NCBI GenBank assembly: GCA_004554775.1
Contig: SFKI01000039.1
Coordinates: 1 to 12,046, forward strand
Origin: Subdoligranulum variabile
GTDB taxonomy: Bacteria; Bacillota; Clostridia; Oscillospirales; Ruminococcaceae
DNA: 12,046 nt
Direction: 5' to 3'
Notes under the pieces: generated by a model
The model's database searches: none
Seen by the model: only the letters and a program-made list of their open reading frames with translations
Told to the model about the DNA's origin: nothing
Made by a program: the position numbers and the translations under genes
In this document: positions 1 to 5,942 of the stretch, piece by piece
Position numbering within the stretch: the first letter of the stretch is position 1
Layout of the letters: every line of letters starts with the position of its first letter

Positions 1-1
1 C

Positions 2-274
2 CTGCAGAGCCACGGTATCCTGTTCGCTCCCGCTAAGGCAGCCAACGCCGGCGGCGTTGCTACTTCCGGCCTGGAAATGAGCCAGAACAGCCTGCGCCTG
101 GCCTGGACCTTCGAGGAAGTGGACGAGCGCCTGCACAACATCATGGTCAACATCTACCACAATGCCGCTGCTGCCGCCGAAAAGTACGGCGTCAAGGGCA
201 ACCTGGTCGCCGGTGCCAACATCGCCGGTTTCGAGAAGATCGCTTCCGCCATGATGAGCCAGGGTATCGTTTGA
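2..274 (+). CDS. gdhA: NADP-type glutamate dehydrogenase, C-terminal part
   Basis: The reading frame is open from the left edge and stops at TGA 272-274. The visible 90 residues run from LQSHGILFAPAKAANAGGVA through SGLEMSQNS and WTFEEVDERL to a C-terminal GANIAGFEKIA segment. This is the conserved C-terminus of hexameric glutamate dehydrogenases (GdhA, about 445 residues), which interconvert 2-oxoglutarate plus ammonia and glutamate in the cytoplasm. The end GANIAGF is typical of the biosynthetic NADP(H) bacterial form, so cofactor choice is inferred from family resemblance. The catalytic N-terminal domain and promoter lie outside the window. The gene converges on the minus-strand two-component operon and is followed 20 bases later by a strong terminator. 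An internal ATG at 77 is not a start, because the conserved sequence begins well upstream of it. Confidence 0.95.
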   Translation: MQSHGILFAPAKAANAGGVATSGLEMSQNSLRLAWTFEEVDERLHNIMVNIYHNAAAAAEKYGVKGNLVAGANIAGFEKIASAMMSQGIV

Positions 275-294
275 TTTCATAAGTAAATAAGATA

Positions 295-330
295 CGGCCC
301 GCCGTTTTTACACGGCGGGCCGGTTTTTTT
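295..330 (+). terminator. Intrinsic terminator of gdhA
   Basis: A perfect 10-bp stem, CGGCCCGCCG at 295-304 and CGGCGGGCCG at 313-322, encloses an 8-base loop and is followed by T7 at 324-330. It sits 20 bases past the gdhA stop codon. Confidence 0.95.
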
Positions 331-340
331 GTATGCCAGT

Positions 341-446
341 GGCTCCCCTTTGGGGGAACTGTCACCGAAGGTGACGGAAGGGTGGTCAAGCAGGCAGTAT
401 TTTTATGGTAAGGTTGTGGCCAACCAGCCACCCCTCTAGGGGATCC
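341..446. repeat. Foldback intergenic repeat, copy A
   Basis: This gap between two convergent genes holds C/G-rich self-complementary DNA. At its left end TCCCC and GGGGA flank TTT. Next comes GTCACC-GAA-GGTGAC (361-375), then a GGGTGG (380-385). At the right end CCACCC and CCCCTCTAGGGG appear in mirrored order (428-442). The order of parts (C-rich hairpin, short hairpin with a GAA loop, G-rich tail) matches copy C at 11548-11640 and resembles copy B at 2537-2675. I see no coding potential. It may also act as a transcription end for the minus-strand operon stopping at 461, but no clear T-tract terminator is present on that strand. Confidence 0.65.
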
Positions 447-460
447 TTTATAAGCTGCGC

Positions 461-1219
461 TTACTCCAAAACCCCCAGCTGCACCATCAAATTCCACTGG
501 CCTGCCGTGTGGTAGTTCGATGCGGTCAGATCGGCGGCGCGGTTAAAATAGACCGTATCGCTGTCCTGCTCCCACTCGCCGGGGATGGTCAGGTTCAGCT
601 GGCTCGTAAAACGCTCCATCAGGGTGGCGGGATCCACATCATCCTCGGGCATGTCGTCAGAATTGACGCACAGCTGCAGGATCGGGCCGTTGTTGGGCAG
701 GTAGCTGATGTAGAGATAATTGTCAATCTGGACGGCTACATCGGGCGAGGCGATATCCTCAGCTGGCGCACTGCAATTGGCAAGTTCAAGATGCTCGATC
801 CCGGCTTCGTCGGTGTGGACGGTGCAGTAGTTCAGGCCGGTATGGTAGTAGTCCTCGGCACCGGCTTCCTCGGCAGCTTGGGTGGAATCCACCAGCGCAA
901 GCAGGTAGTCGAGCTGTTCATCGCTCAACAGCCCGCGGCGGTAGGCCTGCCGCAGCTTGCCCTGCATCTGGGTGTATTTGTGAGAGTTTTCCTCACCGAT
1001 GGAATACCCGTTGTTGGACAGCACCTGCTGCTTATACAGCGCGCTGACGGTGGGGTCCAGGCGCTGTTCGTCGGTCATTACGCCGGTCACTTCGGGGCGG
1101 GGCAGGGCGGCATCGTACTGGCGGTCGCGGGCCTGCACAGCCAGCGGCGGCACGGCCAGTAGCGCGGCGCAAAGGGCGGTAGTCAGCCAGAAACGGCGGT
1201 CAATCGTCGGTTTCTTCAT
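461..1219 (-). CDS. Secreted protein of unknown function, coupled to histidine kinase
   Basis: A 252-residue protein with an N-terminal signal peptide: charged MKKPTIDRR, a hydrophobic core at about 11-27, and a plausible signal peptidase I site after AVQA (residue 30). There is no lipobox cysteine and no second membrane segment, so it should be exported and either released or wall-associated. The mature part is acidic and has three cysteines (132, 149, 184), enough for one disulfide. I recognise no domain. Its ATG lies inside the 3' end of the kinase gene (20-bp overlap), and AAGGAGGT sits 8 bases before the ATG within the kinase's last codons, so the two are translationally coupled. It is the last gene of the operon. 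A role as an output of, or accessory to, the sensor is inferred from position alone. The gene is firm; the function is unknown. Confidence 0.85.
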   Translation of the reverse strand: MKKPTIDRRFWLTTALCAALLAVPPLAVQARDRQYDAALPRPEVTGVMTDEQRLDPTVSALYKQQVLSNNGYSIGEENSHKYTQMQGKLRQAYRRGLLSDEQLDYLLALVDSTQAAEEAGAEDYYHTGLNYCTVHTDEAGIEHLELANCSAPAEDIASPDVAVQIDNYLYISYLPNNGPILQLCVNSDDMPEDDVDPATLMERFTSQLNLTIPGEWEQDSDTVYFNRAADLTASNYHTAGQWNLMVQLGVLE

Positions 1220-2498
1220 GGGCGTACACCTCCTTGGGCAAAGTCAAGGCCACCGTGGTGCCTTCGCCCACGGTGCTGGTAAATTCCAGCTTGGAGCCAA
1301 AGGCTGCGGCAATGTCGGCGCAAAGGGCCAGCCCCACGCCGCTGCCGCCGTCGGCCCGGGCACGTGCCTTGTCCACGCGGTAGAATGGCTCGGTCAGGTG
1401 GGACAGGGCCTCGGGCGGGATGCCGCAGCCGGTGTCGGCAACCTCCAGCCGCCAGTGATCCCCGGCGGGCAGGCAGCGCAGCGCCACGATGCTGCCCGGT
1501 GCGCTGGCGTGGGCGGCGTTCAATACCAGGTTGCGCAAAAGGTCAGCCAGCAGCACGCGGTCGGCATGCACGGCGGCATCCGGCGGGCAGGTTTTTTCCA
1601 GCGTGACGGGGCAGTCCGGCAGGCTGCGGGCTACATCCTCAAAGGCGGCGGCTACCGGCACGGCAGTAAGGGTCAGCGCTTCCTGCCGTAGCTTTTGCAG
1701 GCTCAGCAGTTGCTGGCTCAGGCTTTCCAGCCGGGTGGACTCGTGATAGATCACATCGGCGGCGCGGCGCTGGTTTTCGGGCGGCAGCTCACCGCCGCGC
1801 AGTAAGTCGGCGTAGCCGATCATGCTGGTCAGGGGCGTTTTCAGCTCGTGGGTCAGGTCGGCCACAAAGCGGGCCTGCCGGTCGTTGAGCTGCTGCAAGG
1901 CGGTGGTGTGGTGGGCCATCAACAGCGCGGCCAGTGTCAGCACCGCTTGCAGCAAAAACCACTGGCGCAGGGTGGCGGTGCGGGCCGCGTAGGCCGAACT
2001 GGTATCCAGCGCTGTGACCATCCACACCCACACCCGGCTGCCGGATGACCCGGCCACCTGGTCGCAGAGTAGCAGCGTCCGGTCGTACAGCTGCATGGTG
2101 GTGCCGTCCCCGGCTTGCAGGGCGGCCAGCTCGCTTTCAGGGATGGTGTCGGGCAAAGTGGTGTAGAGGACGCGCCCGGTCTGATTCAGCAGCGCGAAGG
2201 TGCAGGGCTCGGCCCCTACCATCAGGCGCTGGCGGTCATAGTACAGTTTGCCCGCATAGGTTTTGTTGTCGACCTGGCGAAAGCTGTTGTTGTCGACCAC
2301 CATCATGTGGGGCGAGTCGTCGTCTTTGACTTCCTGCAAGGTGTCGGCGTAGCCGAACAGGTTGCGCTGGTGCTGCAATACGGCCTGGTCGGCCAGGGTG
2401 TCCAGCGTTTGGGTGAACTGGCGGTCGGCCAGCCACCCGCCCACCACCGCCAACACCAGCGAAAAGCCGCAGACAGCAAGGGCTAGGGAGCGTTTCAT
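1200..2498 (-). CDS. Membrane sensor histidine kinase
   Basis: A 432-residue HisKA-type sensor kinase. Membrane segments at about residues 4-24 and 180-197 enclose an extracytoplasmic sensor region of about 150 residues. The linker to the kinase core is very short and shows no obvious HAMP domain. The dimerisation/phosphoacceptor helix has FVADLTHELKTPL with phospho-acceptor His217. The ATP-binding domain shows an N box (Asn327), G1 box DTGCGIP (355-361), F box EPFYRVDKAR and G2 box GGSGVGLAL (384-392), so it should be an active kinase and probably phosphatase for the adjacent response regulator. AAAGGAG stands 8 bases before the ATG. It lies 187 bases downstream of the regulator gene, with foldback element B in the gap, and overlaps the secreted-protein gene at its 3' end. 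The signal sensed is unknown. Confidence 0.93.
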   Translation of the reverse strand: MKRSLALAVCGFSLVLAVVGGWLADRQFTQTLDTLADQAVLQHQRNLFGYADTLQEVKDDDSPHMMVVDNNSFRQVDNKTYAGKLYYDRQRLMVGAEPCTFALLNQTGRVLYTTLPDTIPESELAALQAGDGTTMQLYDRTLLLCDQVAGSSGSRVWVWMVTALDTSSAYAARTATLRQWFLLQAVLTLAALLMAHHTTALQQLNDRQARFVADLTHELKTPLTSMIGYADLLRGGELPPENQRRAADVIYHESTRLESLSQQLLSLQKLRQEALTLTAVPVAAAFEDVARSLPDCPVTLEKTCPPDAAVHADRVLLADLLRNLVLNAAHASAPGSIVALRCLPAGDHWRLEVADTGCGIPPEALSHLTEPFYRVDKARARADGGSGVGLALCADIAAAFGSKLEFTSTVGEGTTVALTLPKEVYAHEETDD

Positions 2499-2536
2499 GG
2501 GAGAGTCTCCTTTCTTGTGGGTGTAGAGTTTTAAGT

Positions 2537-2675
2537 GGCCCCCTTGTGTAAAGGGAGCTGGCTGCGCGATAGCGCAGACTGGGGGATTGTGACCTTACGA
2601 GGGCAAGTCGATGTACGGGCAAGGCCACAATCCCTCCGCCCCTGCGGGGCACCTCCCTTTACACAAGGGAGGCTT
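2537..2675. repeat. Foldback (MITE-like) element, copy B, inside the two-component operon
   Basis: Terminal inverted repeats share a perfect 17-bp core, CCCTTGTGTAAAGGGAG at 2541-2557 against its complement at 2653-2669. An inner pair (GGGATTGTG-CCTT, 2582-2596, against 2621-2635) matches at 14 of 15 positions, so the whole element can fold into one long hairpin around a centre at about 2605. The left arm also contains CTGCGC-GATA-GCGCAG (2562-2577). It occupies most of the gap between the response regulator stop and the kinase start. No reading frame of its own is convincing. Its layout resembles copies A and C. Confidence 0.8.
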
Positions 2676-2685
2676 TGGGCTGCGG

Positions 2686-3339
2686 CTACCGCAGTAGTTT
2701 GTAACCTACTTTCGGCACAGTAACAATCTTATCATCCCAATGCAGTTTTTTGCGCAGGCGATGGATGTGGATGTCCACCGTGCGCGGCCCGGCATCGCTG
2801 TCCAGGCCCCAGACGCGCTCATAAAGGGCTTCGCGGTACAAAAGCTGCCCCCGCGCACGCACTAAGGCCAGCAGCAGGTCGAACTCCCGGGGCGTCAGCT
2901 CTATGCGGGTGCCGTTTTGGGTCACGGTGCGGTTGTCCGGGTCAATGGCGGCGTCAAAGGCGTGCAGCACGGCGTCGCGGCGGCCGGTGTGGCGCAAAAG
3001 CCCCTCGACCCGGGCCAGCAGCTCCGGCGGGGCAAACGGCTTGACGATGTAATCATACGCGCCCAGCCGCAGCCCGCGCACCCGGTCCTCGACCGTGGCT
3101 TTGGCCGTTAAAAAGATGACCGGCGTGCCCGTGGGGGCAATGTAGTCCATCAGGGCAAAGCCGTCCACACCGGGCAGCATCACGTCCAGCAAGATCAGGT
3201 CGAACAGCGTGTGCTCCAACAAATCGGCGGCTTCGTCGCCGGTGTGGGCCTTGATAAGCGGCTGGCCCAGTGGTTCCAGCGTCATTTCAATCAGATCCGC
3301 AATAGCGGGTTCATCCTCGACGATCAGGATCGGCCGCAT
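2686..3339 (-). CDS. OmpR/PhoP-family response regulator
   Basis: A 217-residue DNA-binding response regulator. The receiver domain (about 1-115) has the acidic pair E8/D9, phospho-acceptor D52 in LLDVMLPG, T78 in FLTAK and K100 in IVKPF, which is a complete active site. The C-terminal winged helix (about 125-217) carries the usual LTPREFDLL, the RTVDIHIHRLRKKL recognition helix and the terminal wing VPKVGYKLL. It should be phosphorylated by the downstream kinase and control transcription, possibly of its own operon. The start at 3339 is chosen because AAAGGAG lies 9 bases upstream. An ATG three codons earlier touches that site, and a further ATG at 3381 would lie upstream of the likely transcription start. 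The same-strand gap to the kinase contains a repeat but no clear terminator. Confidence 0.93.
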   Translation of the reverse strand: MRPILIVEDEPAIADLIEMTLEPLGQPLIKAHTGDEAADLLEHTLFDLILLDVMLPGVDGFALMDYIAPTGTPVIFLTAKATVEDRVRGLRLGAYDYIVKPFAPPELLARVEGLLRHTGRRDAVLHAFDAAIDPDNRTVTQNGTRIELTPREFDLLLALVRARGQLLYREALYERVWGLDSDAGPRTVDIHIHRLRKKLHWDDKIVTVPKVGYKLLR

Positions 3340-3371
3340 GGGGGACATCTCCTTTCCTTGGATTTGACAAC

Positions 3372-3377
3372 AGTATA
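3372..3377 (-). promoter_or_regulatory. Extended -10 promoter of the two-component operon
   Basis: On the minus strand TGTGC-TATACT gives a good -10 box (AGTATA on +) preceded by the TGn extended motif. There is no good -35 at the usual spacing. Transcription would start near 3365, leaving a leader of about 26 bases to the ATG at 3339. Confidence 0.55.
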
Positions 3378-3392
3378 GCACAGGCGTTTTTC

Positions 3393-3415
3393 AAAATCAT
3401 TTCTAAAATGATTTT
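3393..3415. promoter_or_regulatory. Perfect AT-rich inverted repeat, candidate operator
   Basis: AAAATCATTT (3393-3402) and AAATGATTTT (3406-3415) form a perfect 10-bp inverted repeat around CTA. It lies where the -35 region of the operon promoter would be, so an operator is plausible. Alternatively it is a weak transcription end, since short T runs follow on both strands. OmpR-type regulators more often bind direct repeats, so a different regulator may be involved. Confidence 0.4.
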
Positions 3416-3420
3416 TTACG

Positions 3421-3452
3421 CAAAATAAAAGGCCCCCTTGTGCAAAGGGGGC
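3421..3452 (-). terminator. Candidate terminator of the translation GTPase/NYN transcription unit
   Basis: On the minus strand GCCCCCTT, a 5-base loop and AAGGGGGC (3432-3452) are followed by CTTTTATTTTG. It lies about 90 bases past the NYN stop codon. The hairpin sequence resembles half of the foldback repeats, so it may be a repeat fragment that serves as a terminator. Confidence 0.55.
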
Positions 3453-3488
3453 ATAGCGGGAAAGATGGCACTTTTAGCAAGTAGAGTA

Positions 3489-3517
3489 TGTAGGGGCGCA
3501 CAGTGTACGCCCCTACA
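3489..3517. repeat. Short GC-rich inverted repeat
   Basis: TGTAGGGGCG (3489-3498) and CGCCCCTACA (3508-3517) form a perfect 10-bp stem with a 9-base loop. It is non-coding and lies just past the NYN gene. There is no T tract, so it is unlikely to be a terminator alone. It is probably a dispersed repeat, or an extra stabilising 3' hairpin. Confidence 0.6.
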
Positions 3518-3544
3518 AAGAACTTTCCCAGGAAGTGCCGGATA

Positions 3545-4165
3545 TCACCCCTGCAAAAACTCCCGGATCTCCTTCTCCACGGCGGCAACCTCCTCGGCGA
3601 AGGCGCGGGCGGAGACACGCAGGGCGCCATTGCCCAGCACGATGATCTGCTCGGCACCGTCGCTGCTGACCACACGGGTGCGGTGGTCTTTGGCAAGCTC
3701 GTGGGTGGCGCGCTCAATGTACATGTCGGCAGTCTCGGCTTCTTTGGTGTAGACGACGTACAGATTGTGGTGCCTTTCCACCTCGCGGGTGCCGCCGCGC
3801 ACCTTGTAGGCGTCAAATACCAAAATCGGCACGCAGCGCTTGTACCCGGCGTAGTTGCACAAAATGTCCATCAGGCGGCGGCGCGCGGCGTCAAGGTTTG
3901 CATCGGCCATCTTGCGCAGCTCATCCCAGGCAAAAATGACGTTGTAACCGTCTACCAGCAGATAGTCCGGTCCGGTGGGCTGGGGCTTGGCGAGGGCGGA
4001 AGAACTTGCCGCCGGTGCCGGGCGGGTGTGCATGGCGCTGCGGGCGGCTTTTTCATCGCCGCCATTGGCCTCGGCAGGCTGACCGCGGCGCTTGATCTTG
4101 CCATAGGTGCGCTCAAAGATCGCCAGCAGCTCTTTGCTGCGCTTCCTCGTCGGCTTCTTCCGCAT
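3545..4165 (-). CDS. NYN (YacP/Rae1-like) endoribonuclease domain, frame-shifted C-terminal part of the translation GTPase
   Basis: The C-terminal 140 residues match the YacP/Rae1 NYN (PIN-like) nuclease family. LLVDGYNVIFAW carries the first catalytic Asp. Then come LVFDAYK, the signature YTKEAETADMYIE, VVSSDGAEQ, and a final GNGALRVSARAF followed by a basic helix. Rae1 of Bacillus subtilis cleaves mRNA in the ribosomal A site, so a ribosome-linked RNase is a reasonable guess. Upstream is a segment ending ELLAIFERTYGKIKRR, which I know as the bridge between EF-G-like and NYN domains in fused relatives. It lies in the +1 frame relative to the GTPase. The listed start, ATG 4163-4165, is nominal: it has no convincing ribosome site and lies inside the GTPase gene. 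The frame stays open to 4426, but those codons are only the shadow of the GTPase. Most likely this is the tail of one broken or recoded protein. Confidence 0.8.
   Translation of the reverse strand: MRKKPTRKRSKELLAIFERTYGKIKRRGQPAEANGGDEKAARSAMHTRPAPAASSSALAKPQPTGPDYLLVDGYNVIFAWDELRKMADANLDAARRRLMDILCNYAGYKRCVPILVFDAYKVRGGTREVERHHNLYVVYTKEAETADMYIERATHELAKDHRTRVVSSDGAEQIIVLGNGALRVSARAFAEEVAAVEKEIREFLQG
4112..4150 (-). other. Frame junction between GTPase and NYN parts
   Basis: The GTPase frame reads EEADEEA and then the unrelated QQRAAGDL to TGA (4113-4115). From about 4141 down, the frame shifted by +1 reads RSKELLAIFERTYG, the expected continuation. One surplus base (or two missing) in 4139-4150 explains the switch. 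The GTPase frame ends in CTT TGA G, the same six bases as the prfB recoding site, and a +1 slip there would also enter the NYN frame. No Shine-Dalgarno-like stimulator lies just upstream, and a slip there would miscode the conserved ELLAIF stretch, so a simple indel or sequence error is favoured. Confidence 0.7.
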
Positions 4166-5891
4166 CGGTGTCCGCCCCGGCGGGGCCGTCCAGCCGGCGG
4201 GAAAGGCCGCTGTCCACGTGGGCTTTGGCGGGCACCTCGTCCCAGCGCACCAGATACCCCGCGCCGTGGCTGCAAAAGACCGAGTCGGCCGGGTTCCCCA
4301 CGTCAGCGTCGGGGTCGTAGGAAAAATCGGCCAGCACTTCCTCGGCATTGTGGCAGGCATCGTACCCGGCGGGCAGCACGGCCCAGCGGCCCAGGCCGTG
4401 GGTGTAGGCGGCAATTTCCCGGGCATAGCCGCGCGCGGTGGCCACCGGCAGACGGCCGGTCAGTGTTACGGCATCGCCCAACGTCACGGGCGGCTCAAAG
4501 CTGCCGCACATTCGCTGCACATCGGCCATCGCGCGGCCCAGGCAGTCGGCAGGCAGTGTGAGCGTAAACTCGTACCACGGTTCCAGCAGCTGCACGCCGC
4601 TGCCGCGTGGGCCGGGCTCCAGCAGCAGGTGCACCTCGGCATAATGGCGCAGCGGTTCGTAATGGCCGATGCCCTCAACTGCGGCGGTGAGGGTCTCCTT
4701 GTACAAGATGCCGCCCTCGCTGAAAGTGACAGCCAGCTTGAAGCGCTCCTGCAAAATATTCTGCAAAATTTCCAGCTGCACTTCGCCCATCAACTGCACA
4801 TGCACCTCGGCCAGATCGGCGCGCCAGGCTACATGCAGCTGCGGGTCCTCGTCCTCCAGGGTTTGCAGCGCTTTCAGTACGGTGTGCGGGTCGGCATCGG
4901 GGCAGTCGACACGGTAATTCAGCACCGGTTCCAGCAGCGGGGCACCGGCGTCGGCCTCGGCCCCCAGGCCCTGGCCCGGGCGAGTGTTGGCAGGGCCGGT
5001 CACAGCCACCACCGTGCCGGGCAGACATTCGCTGACCAGCCGGAACTTGCCGCCGCTGTACAGGCGCAGCGTGTCGGCCTTTTCGCCGTTCGGCAGCGTA
5101 TCTTTCACGTGCAGCACGCCGCCGGTCACTTTCAGCCAGCTTAACCGCGTACCGGCATCCTCGCTGACTTTGAACACCCGCGCGCCGAACTCGCCCCAGG
5201 CAGGCGGCATCCGGGTCAGCGTCTGCAAGCCGTGCAGCAGGGCATCCAGCCCGTCCAGCCGCAGCGCCGCGCCGAAAAAGCAGGGGAACACCTGCCGCCG
5301 CGCAATCGCCATCAACAGCGTTTCGCGGCCGGGCGTGCCGTTTGCCAGCACTTCTTCCATCAGCGGTTCGCTGCACAGGGCCAGCGCTTCCGGGTCAGGC
5401 GCGGCGGTAAAGTTCACGCAGCCATCGCCGAACCGCCCGCGCAACTCCCGCAGGCGCACGGCGGCATCGGCCCCGGGCAGGTCCATTTTATTGACAAAAA
5501 TAAACGTGGGTACGCGGTAACGTGCCAGCAGCTTCCACAGCGTTTCGGTGTGGGCCTGCACGCCGTCGGTGCCGCTGATGACCAGCACCGCGTAATCCAG
5601 CACCTGCAAAGCACGCTCCGCTTCGGCTGAAAAATCCACGTGGCCGGGTGTGTCCAGCAGGGTCAGGGTGGTTTCCTCGGTGCCGTCCTGTGCGGGCAGC
5701 GTCAGCACAGCCTGCTTGGAAAAGATCGTAATGCCGCGCGCACGCTCCTGCGCGTCGGTGTCTAGAAAGGCATCCTTATGATCCACCCGGCCCAGCTTGC
5801 GCAGCACACCGGCGCGGTAGAGCAGCCCTTCGGCCAGGGTGGTTTTGCCGCTGTCCACGTGGGCCAGCAGACCGATGACAAGTCGTTTCAT
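4113..5891 (-). CDS. TetM/EF-G-like translation factor GTPase
   Basis: A 592-residue translational GTPase of the TetM/TetO ribosomal-protection branch. The G domain has the P-loop AHVDSGKT (10-17), switch I RGITI (52-56), DTPGH (80-84) and NKMD (134-137). Beta-barrel, EF-G III-like and domain IV-like regions follow (YKET at 397-400), then a domain V-like end with VFCSHGAGYLVRW. It should bind the ribosome near the A site and hydrolyse GTP. True Tet(M) is about 640 residues and confers tetracycline resistance. This divergent relative is of the chromosomal kind normally carrying a C-terminal NYN nuclease domain, so resistance should not be assumed. The start at 5891 has GAGG 9 bases upstream; a closer ATG at 5900 abuts that site. 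The last 8 residues are out-of-frame sequence after the junction. An intrinsic terminator directly precedes the ribosome site. Confidence 0.88.
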   Translation of the reverse strand: MKRLVIGLLAHVDSGKTTLAEGLLYRAGVLRKLGRVDHKDAFLDTDAQERARGITIFSKQAVLTLPAQDGTEETTLTLLDTPGHVDFSAEAERALQVLDYAVLVISGTDGVQAHTETLWKLLARYRVPTFIFVNKMDLPGADAAVRLRELRGRFGDGCVNFTAAPDPEALALCSEPLMEEVLANGTPGRETLLMAIARRQVFPCFFGAALRLDGLDALLHGLQTLTRMPPAWGEFGARVFKVSEDAGTRLSWLKVTGGVLHVKDTLPNGEKADTLRLYSGGKFRLVSECLPGTVVAVTGPANTRPGQGLGAEADAGAPLLEPVLNYRVDCPDADPHTVLKALQTLEDEDPQLHVAWRADLAEVHVQLMGEVQLEILQNILQERFKLAVTFSEGGILYKETLTAAVEGIGHYEPLRHYAEVHLLLEPGPRGSGVQLLEPWYEFTLTLPADCLGRAMADVQRMCGSFEPPVTLGDAVTLTGRLPVATARGYAREIAAYTHGLGRWAVLPAGYDACHNAEEVLADFSYDPDADVGNPADSVFCSHGAGYLVRWDEVPAKAHVDSGLSRRLDGPAGADTDAEEADEEAQQRAAGDL

Positions 5892-5906
5892 GTTGAACAT
5901 CCTCAC

Positions 5907-5935
5907 AAAAAACGCCACCGCGGTGTGCGATGGCG
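5907..5935 (-). terminator. Intrinsic terminator or attenuator between glycosyltransferase and translation GTPase
   Basis: On the minus strand CGCCATCGC, loop ACACC and GCGGTGGCG form a 9-bp stem with one G-U pair (5913-5935), followed by T6 (5907-5912). It begins 7 bases after the glycosyltransferase stop, and its T tract ends directly before the GTGAGG ribosome site of the GTPase gene. There is no room for a promoter between them. Confidence 0.8.
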
Positions 5936-5942
5936 AAGGGGG

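Noticed and set aside
509..1162. Long plus-strand reading frames opposite the secreted protein and kinase genes
   Set aside because: They mirror well-supported minus-strand genes in GC-rich DNA, have low-complexity translations and no ribosome sites.
2236..2652. A 138-codon minus-strand frame crossing foldback element B and the kinase start
   Set aside because: It is the kinase's alternative frame extended into the repeat. It has no motif and no ribosome site.
4107..5144. A 345-codon plus-strand frame opposite the translation GTPase
   Set aside because: The minus-strand product has all GTPase motifs. This frame has no recognisable motif and is a shadow of codon usage.
4113..5891. Calling the GTPase a tetracycline resistance gene
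   Set aside because: It is divergent from, and shorter than, Tet(M). It sits in a chromosomal setting without mobile elements and belongs with the NYN-linked subgroup. Resistance cannot be inferred.
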